From positions 434,001 through 498,000 of the forward strand of contig NZ_JACIEW010000001.1 in the NCBI RefSeq assembly GCF_014197055.1: DNA of 64,000 nucleotides, in the 5' to 3' direction. The DNA is from Devosia subaequoris. Lineage in GTDB: Bacteria; Pseudomonadota; Alphaproteobacteria; Rhizobiales; Devosiaceae. Of this stretch, positions 37,853-46,768 are shown piece after piece (the first letter of the stretch is position 1; every line of letters starts with the position of its first letter). Both the position numbers and the translations under genes were made by a program. A model generated the notes under the pieces. That model did no database searches and was not told the DNA's origin. It was given only the letters and a program-made list of their open reading frames with translations.

Positions 37853-38365
37853 TCAGGCGATTGCGGTGGCCAGCAACACAGCCTGCTCAACCCATTGCTC
37901 GCGACGGATGCGGCCTTTGACCGCGATGCGCCCTTCGAGCCAGTCGATATGCGCACCGGTCCACGCTGCGATCTGATCGTAGTGGTAGATTCCCAGATCG
38001 TTGAGTGCTGATTCCGTTTTCGGCCCTATCCCCTTGATTGCGCGGAGACTATCGGCCTTGCCATCACGCGGCGCGGGCAAATCCGGCGGGCGCATTTGGG
38101 ACGAGGCGGAAACCTGAACCGGCTCGGTATCTTCGCGCTCGACAGCGCCAGCCAGACGCCGGGCGGCTGAGCGTGCGGCGGGTGCGGGCGTAGTCTTCGT
38201 CGCGGGGAAAGGCTTGTCTTCGCTCACGGCGACGGCCGGAGCGAGCTGTGGCCGGGACCGGTAGGCACGCACGGCCAAATGGGCCCCATAGCCAATCAGA
38301 CACCCTCCCAAATAGGCGGCAAGGACCAGCAAGGCCACTTCGATGATGTGGTCGAGCGGGATCAT
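37853..38365 (-). CDS. Membrane-anchored helix-hairpin-helix protein
   Basis: The 170-residue protein has one N-terminal transmembrane segment (about residues 8-30), a Pro/Ala-rich linker (to about 100), and a C-terminal domain resembling the helix-hairpin-helix tail found on alphaproteobacterial NuoE: LRAIKGIGPKTESALNDLGIYHYDQIAAW. No Rossmann or nuclease motif is present. The first three bases overlap the small membrane gene upstream as ATGA. Function unknown; HhH modules often bind DNA or mediate protein contacts, but a membrane anchor makes either inference. Confidence 0.72.
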   Translation of the reverse strand: MIPLDHIIEVALLVLAAYLGGCLIGYGAHLAVRAYRSRPQLAPAVAVSEDKPFPATKTTPAPAARSAARRLAGAVEREDTEPVQVSASSQMRPPDLPAPRDGKADSLRAIKGIGPKTESALNDLGIYHYDQIAAWTGAHIDWLEGRIAVKGRIRREQWVEQAVLLATAIA

Positions 38366-38484
38366 TCCGGTTCCTTGCGGCTGAGGCTCAGCCAGCCTGT
38401 CACCAGCCCGACAAGCGCGGCCCCAGCCATAAATGGCCAGTAATAACCCAGGAGGAACAGCAGCGTTGCCCCGAATAGCGCCAT
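38362..38484 (-). CDS. Small single-span membrane protein
   Basis: About 40 residues, mostly one or two hydrophobic stretches (ALFGATLLFLLGYYWPFMAG) ending in a basic/acidic RKEPE tail. It starts at the ATG at 38484, 11 bases after the OmpA-like gene stop, and its stop overlaps the next ATG. A longer frame reaching 38628 reads through OmpA-like coding sequence and is unlikely. No database family can be recognised. Its position between two coupled genes supports it being real. Confidence 0.6.
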   Translation of the reverse strand: MALFGATLLFLLGYYWPFMAGAALVGLVTGWLSLSRKEPE

Positions 38485-38494
38485 GGCGACGGGC

Positions 38495-41400
38495 TCAGAC
38501 CGCGCCGTCGACAGCGCGCACCGAAACAACGATGCGCCGGTTCTGCCGCTTGCCGGCTGCGGTCGCATTGTCGGCAACAGGCTGCGCCTCGCCATAGCCG
38601 ATGGCATAGAGCCTCTCGGGAGCAACACCGCGATCGATCAGGGCATTGACCACCGCTTCGGCCCTGGCGACGGAAAGGGCCAGATTGCGCTGGTCGTCGC
38701 CGTCGCTATCGGTATGGCCCTCTACATCAATGGCCGCGTTGGGGCAAAGCACGAGCGCCTCGGCAAAGGCGTCAAGCTCTGCGCTGGCGCTGGCCGAAAT
38801 GATGGCGGCACCGGACTGGAAGAGAATGGCATTGTGAGCGGAAAGCTCGGCCAGGCGGGCCTGACAGAGCGCCAGATTGGTTGGCGCGGCGATTGAGGCG
38901 GACCAATCACCATCAAGAGCTGCGAGTTGAACCTCAATCTCGGCCTTGACCGCTGTAGAGGGTGCTTCGCCTGAAAGGGACCAGGCATTGTCGGCAAGTG
39001 CAAGTTGGCCCGTCTGCAACTGTAACAGAGCCCGGAGACCTGTTTGGAGATTGCCGACAAACCCATCGGGCGCCCCTGCCCGAACCCGCAAGGCGCTTGC
39101 GTCGGCACCGGTCAATGCTGCCGCGTAGCTGGCCGTGGCCGCGGCCGGAACCGAGCCAGACAGGCTGACCGCCCCATCGATCGTACGCGTGGCGGAGAAG
39201 GTGTAGGTCGGATCAATGGCGGGCGCATCCGCCAGCGTTTCCTGCGTGTCTGTCGCAACGGGCTCCTCGGCAGGCGTGCGTTCGGGCTCAGGTTCAGTGA
39301 CCGGCTCTTCAGTCGTCGCCTCAATGACTTCGGGCTCAACCGGCTCGACAGTTGATATCTGCGGCTCGAGCAAGGCGATAGACCAGCGGGGCGCTGCGGT
39401 TCCCAGAACCGCGTCGGCATCGGCCAGAACATCGGCGGTAAGACCGACGCCGTTCGCTGTCCAGCTTGTTCCATCAAAGGCGACTTCACCATCGGACAGC
39501 AGGGCCAGCAGATCGAGCGCCTGCAGCACTTCGCTCGAAAACGACTCCGGCGCATCCGGGCGGATGGTGGTGTTGTCGGTCACCGCATCGCCACCCCGCA
39601 CGGCCAGAAAACGCTGCAGCGACTCGGCCGGAACGGCGCCATTGAAGACGATGCTGCCATCGGGCGCCTTGCTGGCCGACCAGAGATAGGGCGCGTCGTT
39701 GACGGGGTCCGGTGCATTAATCGCCGCGCCATCACCGATGTTGAGCACCGAAGCCAGTTCGAGACTGGCGTTGCGAGCGTCCGCCGTCGCCGCTTCTCCG
39801 GCGAGTGTCCAGTTCGTGCCATCGAAGGCCGCCCTGCCCTCTTGCAAAGCGAGCAGTGCATCGACCGCGGCGCGGGCTTCGGCGGCGAAGTTGTCGGGCG
39901 CCCCCAGGGCGACGCGGCTGGTATCGGCAACGCGGGTGCCGACGTGAACCTTGAGGTAGGCCTGCAGAGAAGTTGCGGGTACATTGCCGGCAAACAAGAA
40001 GCTGCCATCGGGCAAGCGCTCGGCGGACCACACGAAGGGAACTGCAATCACCGGTTCTGGCTGAGGGTTCGTAAGGGCCAGGGTCCAACCGGACTGGGCG
40101 AGGCCACGAACGGCAAACTCTGCTTCAATAGAGCTCTTGTCGATCGCTGAGGCCGGCTCGCCCTCGACCGACCAGGCTGTGCCATCGAAACGCACAACAC
40201 CGTTTCGCAACCATGGCAGGAATTGCATTGCCTGCTCGGCTGAGGCGACGAAGTTGGGTGTTTCTCCCGAGGCAAAGCTGGCGTTGGAACGGGCATTGGA
40301 ACCTGCCAGTGCCAGCAGTTCAGTTTCTACCTGCGGGTTCGGCAACAGGCCTTCAAGAGTAACAACCCCGCTGGCATCGCGACGCGCTGCGAAGCTGTAG
40401 CTGGCCGCCGGGGGGGCCTGGAAAGCCATATCGCCCAATTCAAGCCCCTGGGGCAGGCCCTCATCGAGCAGAGTTTGAATGGCCCGGTAGTCGGTCGGCG
40501 TCTGGGCGAGCCCGGAGAGCGAAACACGAGTGCCCGCCAAGGCAAAGCGACCTTCAGACAGATGCGAGAGCAATTCGAGGCCAAAATCCACAGCGCGGTG
40601 ATAGGCCTCCGGTGCGCCGGCCCCGAATTTAAGGAACGACACATCTGCGCCGTCAACCTCGGCAAATTGTGCGCGCGTGGCTTCATCGGGCACGTAGCCA
40701 TCGAAGACCAGCACATTGGAGGGCTGGCGATTGATGCTGATCCAGTAGTCCCCAATGCGCGGCGGCTGCAGTTCCACAATGGAATTGGGGCCCGACAGGG
40801 CCTCGGAGACGGCCTGCGCCACTTCAATGGTGGGGGGCACGCCGGTAAGGTGGCTCACGCCATCGATGATCCGGGCTTCGCCCCGATCAAGCAGCGCGAG
40901 TTGTTCGACCAGAAGCTTGGCCTGTTCGGCAAAGCCGTCCGGCGCGCCGGACCCCAGGGATAGGCCGGTAGCAATCGGCACCCCTGAGACATCGGCGAGG
41001 CGCAAGCGATCGACCAGCATCTGTTCCGGCACGTGGCCGGAAATGGCAATGCGCTCGCCATCGTATTCAGCGCGCCAGATATAGGGGGTCACCCGCACCG
41101 GCTCGACAATAATTTCGCCGCTGCCAATGCCGTCTGGAAGTTCGGCGAGCGCCATCTGCAAATGGCCAAGCGCCCGCTCAGAGCTGGCACGGCCGATGGC
41201 GTTGAGCGTAAGGCCCGACAACTCGAAATGTCCGGAATCGACAAACGCGGCCTGCGCAAGGGCAAACTCGACACCCTGGCGCCATTTCTGCTCGTTCGGC
41301 TGGCCCGACCTGATCTGCAGATCGACTGCCGTCAGCCCCGGCATCGACATCAGCGACTGACGCAGCGCCTCATTTGGCACGCTACCAAAGAGGCTTACAG

Positions 41401-41731
41401 CGCCATCTTCAACCGCCAAATTAATACGATAGGGAGCCGCGAGAGGCGCAATGGTGACGGTTTGGTCGATACGACCGACACCAGTCAAGGCGGCTAGCCT
41501 TGTCAGGGCGAGATCACGTTCCGTGTCGGAAGAGGTTGTGCCCGATAGGAGAAGCTGTCGCCCAGAGATCGACAGATGCGCCCAATTGGACCCAGAGGCA
41601 TCGAGCGCCGCCCTGCTCTTAGCTGCCAGATTGTCCACCATGGCTGGCGTTGCCATGGCCAGGGCTGCAATCGTGCCACCCAGCACTGTCACAACGCCCG
41701 GCGCCACCCATTTAAGGAGGTCCCTGATCAT
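38495..41731 (-). CDS. OmpA-family protein with seven tandem repeat domains
   Basis: A 1078-residue envelope protein. It has an N-terminal membrane/signal segment, a BON-like region (about 40-95), seven repeat units starting near residues 100, 216, 328, 444, 564, 680 and 841 (about 116 residues apart), a Glu/Thr/Pro-rich linker (about 792-840), and an OmpA C-terminal domain (about 960-1075) with EGHTDSDGDDQRN. Each repeat has a hydrophobic strand such as PYLWSA, a VPAESLQ-type segment, a GAPD.F core and an FDGT.W closing strand. The OmpA domain should bind peptidoglycan. I use the ATG at 41731 rather than the TTG at 41755. The other two genes of this operon follow directly. Confidence 0.85.
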   Translation of the reverse strand: MIRDLLKWVAPGVVTVLGGTIAALAMATPAMVDNLAAKSRAALDASGSNWAHLSISGRQLLLSGTTSSDTERDLALTRLAALTGVGRIDQTVTIAPLAAPYRINLAVEDGAVSLFGSVPNEALRQSLMSMPGLTAVDLQIRSGQPNEQKWRQGVEFALAQAAFVDSGHFELSGLTLNAIGRASSERALGHLQMALAELPDGIGSGEIIVEPVRVTPYIWRAEYDGERIAISGHVPEQMLVDRLRLADVSGVPIATGLSLGSGAPDGFAEQAKLLVEQLALLDRGEARIIDGVSHLTGVPPTIEVAQAVSEALSGPNSIVELQPPRIGDYWISINRQPSNVLVFDGYVPDEATRAQFAEVDGADVSFLKFGAGAPEAYHRAVDFGLELLSHLSEGRFALAGTRVSLSGLAQTPTDYRAIQTLLDEGLPQGLELGDMAFQAPPAASYSFAARRDASGVVTLEGLLPNPQVETELLALAGSNARSNASFASGETPNFVASAEQAMQFLPWLRNGVVRFDGTAWSVEGEPASAIDKSSIEAEFAVRGLAQSGWTLALTNPQPEPVIAVPFVWSAERLPDGSFLFAGNVPATSLQAYLKVHVGTRVADTSRVALGAPDNFAAEARAAVDALLALQEGRAAFDGTNWTLAGEAATADARNASLELASVLNIGDGAAINAPDPVNDAPYLWSASKAPDGSIVFNGAVPAESLQRFLAVRGGDAVTDNTTIRPDAPESFSSEVLQALDLLALLSDGEVAFDGTSWTANGVGLTADVLADADAVLGTAAPRWSIALLEPQISTVEPVEPEVIEATTEEPVTEPEPERTPAEEPVATDTQETLADAPAIDPTYTFSATRTIDGAVSLSGSVPAAATASYAAALTGADASALRVRAGAPDGFVGNLQTGLRALLQLQTGQLALADNAWSLSGEAPSTAVKAEIEVQLAALDGDWSASIAAPTNLALCQARLAELSAHNAILFQSGAAIISASASAELDAFAEALVLCPNAAIDVEGHTDSDGDDQRNLALSVARAEAVVNALIDRGVAPERLYAIGYGEAQPVADNATAAGKRQNRRIVVSVRAVDGAV

Positions 41732-41923
41732 CCCGAATCCATTGGAAAACCGCAATTTTCAAAAGGTTAGATGATTTGCAGACAGGGACAAAGGAAAAAC
41801 GAAGCTTAGGCTACCAAAGTGGATCGCCGACAATCAATCGCAGCGCTTGAAAACAAACGATCCTGCATTCGCAGGATTGGCGCGGAGAACAACTGCCTGA
41901 CTATTTACCTAGACCAGAACAAA

Positions 41924-41950
41924 GAAAGGCCCGGCAGAGCCGGGCCTTTC
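41924..41950 (-). terminator. Terminator of the porin gene
   Basis: A perfect 12-bp stem GAAAGGCCCGGC (41924-41935) pairs with GCCGGGCCTTTC (41939-41950) with a 3-base loop; on the minus strand TTTGTT follows. It lies 24 bases beyond the porin stop. Confidence 0.85.
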
Positions 41951-41973
41951 CCAATTCCGTTGTAATCCGAGGA

Positions 41974-43407
41974 TTACTGGAATGCCTTGGCAGCCTTGAA
42001 GGTAACCTTGTAAGCGCCGTTCTGGTGCACTTCGCCCTTGACGGACGAGGTGAAACCACCACCCGGAGCCCAAGCCAGTTCGGCAGCGCCGTAGAAGTCG
42101 GTCTGGCCAGCGGTTGCAACTGCTGCGGCCTTGTTGGTGCCGTAGACGCCGATCTCACCGGTGATCTTGATGGTTTCAGAGACGGCAGCCACGAGCTGGG
42201 CGGCAACCTGGTAGCTTTCGTTGTTGGCGACGTTGTTGTCTTCGTCGAACCACTTACCACCAAGGTTGATGCTCACGCCTTCGGTGACGGTGGCGCCAAT
42301 GGAGCCGCCGATGCCGGTCTGGGTGGCAACGGCAACGCCGGCGTTCTGACCACCAGCAGCTTCACCCGACAGAGCAATCTTGAACATGTCGAAGGTTGCT
42401 TCAGCCGAAGCCAGAACGTTCCAGTGGGTGTCGTTAGCGTTGTTGGCGCTGTAAGCACCGGCAGCACGAACCTTGAACATGTCGAAGGTGCCGGTCACGC
42501 CAGCGTGGACAGCCCAGTTCTCGACGATACCGTCGAGGATACCACCGGCCATACCGGTGACGTGTGCGGTGATGCCGTCGCCAGCATACTCGACAACACC
42601 AACCAGAGTACCCGCGTTCTGTGCACCGGCGACAGCGTCATAGTAACCGCCGACGCCGAATGCTGCAGTGGCGTTGCTGTCGAGGTTCTCAAGGCCACCC
42701 TTAACGACAACACCGTTGCCGAGATCGGACACGACCTGGATCACGTGACCGCCATCATAGGGCAGATCCTTGGCGAACATCACGCCCTTGTCGACGGCAT
42801 CCGAGTTGAACAGGCCGAGGAAGTTGAACGGCTCGTCATCACCAAAGTTGGCAACGGAACCCTTCTTACCAGCCATGATCACGGTGGTGTCGCCGATCGA
42901 GACATAAGCCTCGTCGATCACAACGTTGGCATTGGCAGCGGCCGGAGCGGTGTAGACGGCAGCACCACCTGCGGCAGGAACAGCGTAACCTTCGTTAACG
43001 ACGGTTACCTTGTGCTCGTTCTTGATCTTGATGGTCGCGGAAGCCGGACCGAAGTCGCTCGAGGCGGTGCCGACGAACTTCAGCCAGGAGTCGACATCGC
43101 TCGACCAGTCGTTGTCATAGACCACACCATTAACGGTGACGCTGTCGTTGTCCATGACATTGCGGGTACCCGCGTGGGTAGCAGTGCCCATGCCCGGGAA
43201 CGTACCGTTATAGTCGCCCCAGTTGAATTCGTACTTCACTTCGCCAGTGATCTGCAGGCAGTTGTCAGCCGACGAGATGGTCAGGCCGGAGATGCCGAGC
43301 GAGTCACAGACGTCGAGCGAGGTGAGGACACCCAGATCAGCAGCGAAGCCAGCGGTCGAAAGACCAGCGGCAGCAACAGAACCGAGGATAAGGCTCTTGA
43401 GTTTCAT
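41974..43407 (-). CDS. Alphaproteobacterial porin
   Basis: A 477-residue outer membrane beta-barrel: a signal peptide (MKLKSLILGSVAAAGLSTAGFA) followed by a mature start with a Cys pair (VCDSLG...DNCLQITGEV) and alternating strands to a C-terminal aromatic (KAFQ). It resembles the Rhizobiales porin family and would form a trimeric general-diffusion pore. GGAGG precedes the ATG at 43407. The in-frame stretch up to 43737 lacks homology, so it is a leader, not coding. Confidence 0.93.
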   Translation of the reverse strand: MKLKSLILGSVAAAGLSTAGFAADLGVLTSLDVCDSLGISGLTISSADNCLQITGEVKYEFNWGDYNGTFPGMGTATHAGTRNVMDNDSVTVNGVVYDNDWSSDVDSWLKFVGTASSDFGPASATIKIKNEHKVTVVNEGYAVPAAGGAAVYTAPAAANANVVIDEAYVSIGDTTVIMAGKKGSVANFGDDEPFNFLGLFNSDAVDKGVMFAKDLPYDGGHVIQVVSDLGNGVVVKGGLENLDSNATAAFGVGGYYDAVAGAQNAGTLVGVVEYAGDGITAHVTGMAGGILDGIVENWAVHAGVTGTFDMFKVRAAGAYSANNANDTHWNVLASAEATFDMFKIALSGEAAGGQNAGVAVATQTGIGGSIGATVTEGVSINLGGKWFDEDNNVANNESYQVAAQLVAAVSETIKITGEIGVYGTNKAAAVATAGQTDFYGAAELAWAPGGGFTSSVKGEVHQNGAYKVTFKAAKAFQ

Positions 43408-43454
43408 TAATTGACCTCCAAAGTCAGTCATTTTTTGGTGCCGGTTACCCAGCG

Positions 43455-43520
43455 GTTTGTCGAAACGCGACCACACAATTCGTGGTGCTGTGTGTTGCCG
43501 TCGCGTTGCGACCGACAAAC
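43455..43520 (-). promoter_or_regulatory. Nested hairpin in the porin leader
   Basis: Three nested perfect stems: GTTTGTCG (43455-43462) with CGACAAAC (43513-43520); AACGCGA (43464-43470) with TCGCGTT (43501-43507); CACACA (43472-43477) with TGTGTG (43489-43494). The base is about 48 bases upstream of the porin ATG, and the minus strand would fold as a leader RNA. It is too far from the ribosome site to block it directly and has no T-run, so mRNA stabilisation or sRNA docking is more likely than termination. Role inferred. The rest of the 395-base gap to 43802 holds the porin promoter; I see no gene there. Confidence 0.55.
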
Positions 43521-43802
43521 GATCCCATGCATGGATTCGCAAGACCCACTCTACGCATGCAAAAAGCTGACGCAATCGCGGCAAGCCGGTTTTGGGGTTG
43601 TCACAATGTGGTTGCAGAGGAGTTGTTGCAGATTCAGCACACACTTGGAAACGACCTGTTAATTGAATTGAACAAAGCGTTAAAATCATAAGGTTTGTGC
43701 GGCTTTGCCGAGGTGGGCGGGGTACACGCAAATGCATTGAACGGAAAATATGGCGGCTTGCCCCATTTGTGGCGGAGTCGTGAAAGGCGTTGGGAGTAGA
43801 GC

Positions 43803-44543
43803 ATGTCGGTCGATAGAGTCGCGCTGGTCACCGGGGGGACATCAGGAATCGGTTTGGGGGTGGCACGGGGCCTCGCCCAGGACGGCTGGCGGGTCGTGAT
43901 TTGCGGTCGGCGAGCGGAGTTGGTCGAGGCGAATAGTGCAGAGTACGGGTTCGGCGGCCATGTCTGTGACGTGACCCAACCGAATTCGGTTGATAAGATG
44001 TTCTCCGGTATCGCTGCCCGCCATGGGCGTCTCGACCTGGTATTCAACAATGCGGGCCGATTTGCGCCAGCGGCCAATTTCGGCGACCTGGATGTGGCGA
44101 CCTGGCGCGAGATGATTGACACCAATCTCAATGGTGCGTTCTATGTGGCGCAAGGCGCGTTCCGGATGATGCGCGACCAGAGCCCGCAGGGCGGACGCAT
44201 TATCAATAACGGGTCGATCTCGGCCTATGTGCCGCGCCCGCAAGCGGCGTCCTATACGACGAGCAAGCACGCCATCACCGGACTGACCAAATCCATCTCG
44301 CTCGATGGCCGGCTCTATAATATCGCCTGCGGGCAAATCGATATCGGCAATGCGGCGACCGACATGACGAGCAATATGAGCGCCGGATCCCTGCAGGCCA
44401 ATGGCACCATGGCGCCGGAGCCCACCTTCGATGTAGCCCATGTGATCGATGCAGTGCGCTATATGGCGGGCCTGCCGCTTTCGGCCAATGTGCAGTTCAT
44501 GACCGTGATGGCCACGACCATGCCCTATATCGGGCGGGGCTAG
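43803..44543 (+). CDS. SDR-family oxidoreductase
   Basis: A 246-residue classical short-chain dehydrogenase/reductase. The cofactor motif TGGTSGIG is at residues 10-17, NNAG is at 82-85, and the catalytic Ser138, Tyr151 and Lys155 are present. Substrate unknown. It is divergent from the porin and convergent with nagA. GGGAG precedes the ATG. Confidence 0.92.
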   Translation: MSVDRVALVTGGTSGIGLGVARGLAQDGWRVVICGRRAELVEANSAEYGFGGHVCDVTQPNSVDKMFSGIAARHGRLDLVFNNAGRFAPAANFGDLDVATWREMIDTNLNGAFYVAQGAFRMMRDQSPQGGRIINNGSISAYVPRPQAASYTTSKHAITGLTKSISLDGRLYNIACGQIDIGNAATDMTSNMSAGSLQANGTMAPEPTFDVAHVIDAVRYMAGLPLSANVQFMTVMATTMPYIGRG

Positions 44544-44582
44544 CAGCCAGCACGGCAAAGACAGGGCGACGGGTCAACCCGT

Positions 44583-45743
44583 TCAGCCCTGCCAGACCTT
44601 CGTTCCGCCGATCCAGGTGGACTGGACCCGGCGGGCGTCTGAAAGGTGTACGAAGCTGGCCTCGGCCGATGGGCGCAAATGGCCCAGACGATCGTCGGCG
44701 CCGATGGCGCGGGCAGGATAGAGCGCCGCCATGCGGAAAGCTTCGTCCGGAGCCAGTCCGAGGCGATCGATGACGAAATTGACCGCGTCGATCATGTCGA
44801 GGTCAGCGCCGGCAAGTGTACCGTCGGCGAGGCGCAGCGCGCCATCGGCGCGGGTAATGGTGCGGCCGTTTAGCTCGATGGTCTTGAGGTCGGTTCCGGT
44901 TTGCGACATGGAATCGGTGACCAGGAAGATGTGCCCCGGCCCCTGCTTTGCGCGCAGTGCAGCACCCATTGAGGCGGCATGCACATGAATGCCGTCGGCG
45001 ATCAGGCCGGCATGCACCGCCTTGCTGTCCAGCACCGCACCGACGACACCCGGCTCGCGATTGCCGAGCTGGCTCATGGCATTGAACAAATGGGTGGCCA
45101 TGCTGGCCCCGGCCTCGAAGGCCGCCATGGTCTGCTCGTAGCCGGCATCGGAATGACCAATGCTGACAATGGCACCGGAGGCGGCGAGCCGGGCAATCTG
45201 TTCGGGTGGCACGGTTTCGGCCGCCACGGTGCAGAGCAGGTTTGGCAGGGACTCGGCTGCCGCGCAGAGCCGGTCAAGATCTGCCTCGTCCATCGGGCGG
45301 ATCAGGGATGGATCATGCGTTCCCTTGCGCGCAAGTGCCAGATGCGGCCCTTCCAGATGCAAACCAATAAAGCCGGGAACGCGCTCTGCCGCTGCGGCAA
45401 CGCCGGCGGCGATGGCCTTGATATTAATCTCGGCGGTATCGGTAATCAGCGTGGGCAGCAGGGCGGTAGTACCGAACTGCGCATGGGCGGCGCAGATCGT
45501 GTGGATGGAAACGAGGGTCGGGGCATTGTTGAACAACACCCCGCCCCCGCCATTGACCTGCAAGTCAACAAAGCCGGGCACAATCATGCCGCCATCGAGC
45601 ACCACCTGCTCGGCGTGTTCGGGGATATCGTCCTTGGCGACGATGCCGGTGACATAGCCGAATTCGATCAGCAACGCCGCGTCGTCGGACCAGCTCTCGC
45701 CGTCGAAAATGCGGGCGCCTGAGATTGCAGACAGGTCGCTCAT
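44583..45743 (-). CDS. nagA: N-acetylglucosamine-6-phosphate deacetylase
   Basis: A 386-residue amidohydrolase that makes glucosamine-6-phosphate from GlcNAc-6-phosphate. The opening strand PGFVDLQVNGGGG, the metal Glu in LHLEGPHL, and His in GHSDAGYE and THLFNAM are visible. It overlaps the SIS gene by 4 bases and ends the operon nagR-nagB-nagA. Confidence 0.95.
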   Translation of the reverse strand: MSDLSAISGARIFDGESWSDDAALLIEFGYVTGIVAKDDIPEHAEQVVLDGGMIVPGFVDLQVNGGGGVLFNNAPTLVSIHTICAAHAQFGTTALLPTLITDTAEINIKAIAAGVAAAAERVPGFIGLHLEGPHLALARKGTHDPSLIRPMDEADLDRLCAAAESLPNLLCTVAAETVPPEQIARLAASGAIVSIGHSDAGYEQTMAAFEAGASMATHLFNAMSQLGNREPGVVGAVLDSKAVHAGLIADGIHVHAASMGAALRAKQGPGHIFLVTDSMSQTGTDLKTIELNGRTITRADGALRLADGTLAGADLDMIDAVNFVIDRLGLAPDEAFRMAALYPARAIGADDRLGHLRPSAEASFVHLSDARRVQSTWIGGTKVWQG

Positions 45744-46768
45744 ACGGTCTCCGTCACCTTCTTGAGCGCCGGCGGCACGTCTGGATTAAGACCGCGATGG
45801 CGCGACAGCGCTTCGACAAAGCCATAGAACGAGACAATCAACGCCAGCGGATCGGTGATCGAATGGCCGGTGGCAGCGAATGGGAGCGGCTTGGCTGCCC
45901 CCGGCAAGTCGCTGGTCAGGAACGCTTTGGCGCCCTGCCCGGCCAGCTTGTGGGCCATGTCGGCAACCGAGGATTCGGCGGCATCGCGCGCGGCCAGGCC
46001 AAGGACCGGGTAGCCTGGCGTCACGATGGCCACGGGGCCATGCATCACTTCGGCGGCGCTATAGGATTCGGCCTGAATGTTGCAGGTTTCCTTGAATTTG
46101 AGAGCCGCCTCATTGGCTATGGCGAAACCGGGGCCCCGCCCAAGAACATAGAGGGCGCTGTGACCATCCAGTGCGCCGACCATCTCCGACCAATCGCAGG
46201 CAACGGCGCGCGAAAGGCTCTCGGGCAAGGCCGCGACAGCACGGGTGAGGTCAGCGTCCTCGCTCCAGCGGGCCAGCAAGGCGAGACCGGCGACCACTGA
46301 GGTCACGAAGGTCTTGGTTGCAGCGACGCTTTTTTCGAGACCGGCATGCAGATCGATGGTGAAGTCGCTGGCCTCTGCCAGTGGCGAGCCAGCCGTATTG
46401 GTGATGGCAATAGTGGTGGCGCCATTGCGCTTGGCCGATTGGGCCATGCCCACAATGTCGGGGCTCTTGCCGGACTGGGAAATGGCGATGGCGGCGGCCC
46501 GGTCAAGGCGGAGATCCTTGCCATAGATCGAGGCGACCGAGGGACCAACCGAAGCAACCGGCAGGCCCAACGTCAGTTCAAAGGCATATTTGAGATAGGT
46601 CGCAGCATGATCCGAGGAGCCGCGCGCCACTGTCACCAGCAGGGCCGGATCGAGGTCTCGAAGGCGCGCAGCAGCAGCGTCCAGGGTTGGGGTGGAGGCA
46701 TCAAGGAAGCCGGCCACCACCTGCGGGATCTGATCGATTTCCTGTCGCATATGGGTCTGGGTGGTCAC
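45740..46768 (-). CDS. nagB2: SIS-domain glucosamine-6-phosphate deaminase (NagB-II type)
   Basis: A 342-residue protein with two SIS domains (about 30-160 and 195-320), like the isomerase half of GlmS but without the N-terminal glutaminase. ARGSSDHAA and AISQSGKSPD are the sugar-phosphate loops. Such proteins deaminate GlcN-6-phosphate to fructose-6-phosphate; NagB (class I) is unrelated. Coupled by overlaps to nagR and nagA. AgaS is an alternative name for close relatives. Confidence 0.85.
   Translation of the reverse strand: MTTQTHMRQEIDQIPQVVAGFLDASTPTLDAAAARLRDLDPALLVTVARGSSDHAATYLKYAFELTLGLPVASVGPSVASIYGKDLRLDRAAAIAISQSGKSPDIVGMAQSAKRNGATTIAITNTAGSPLAEASDFTIDLHAGLEKSVAATKTFVTSVVAGLALLARWSEDADLTRAVAALPESLSRAVACDWSEMVGALDGHSALYVLGRGPGFAIANEAALKFKETCNIQAESYSAAEVMHGPVAIVTPGYPVLGLAARDAAESSVADMAHKLAGQGAKAFLTSDLPGAAKPLPFAATGHSITDPLALIVSFYGFVEALSRHRGLNPDVPPALKKVTETV

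Noticed and set aside
42025..43410. A 461-codon open frame on the plus strand opposite the porin
   Set aside because: It mirrors the porin gene, and its translation is Val/Asp/Gly-biased with no motif. The porin has signal peptide, ribosome site and terminator.
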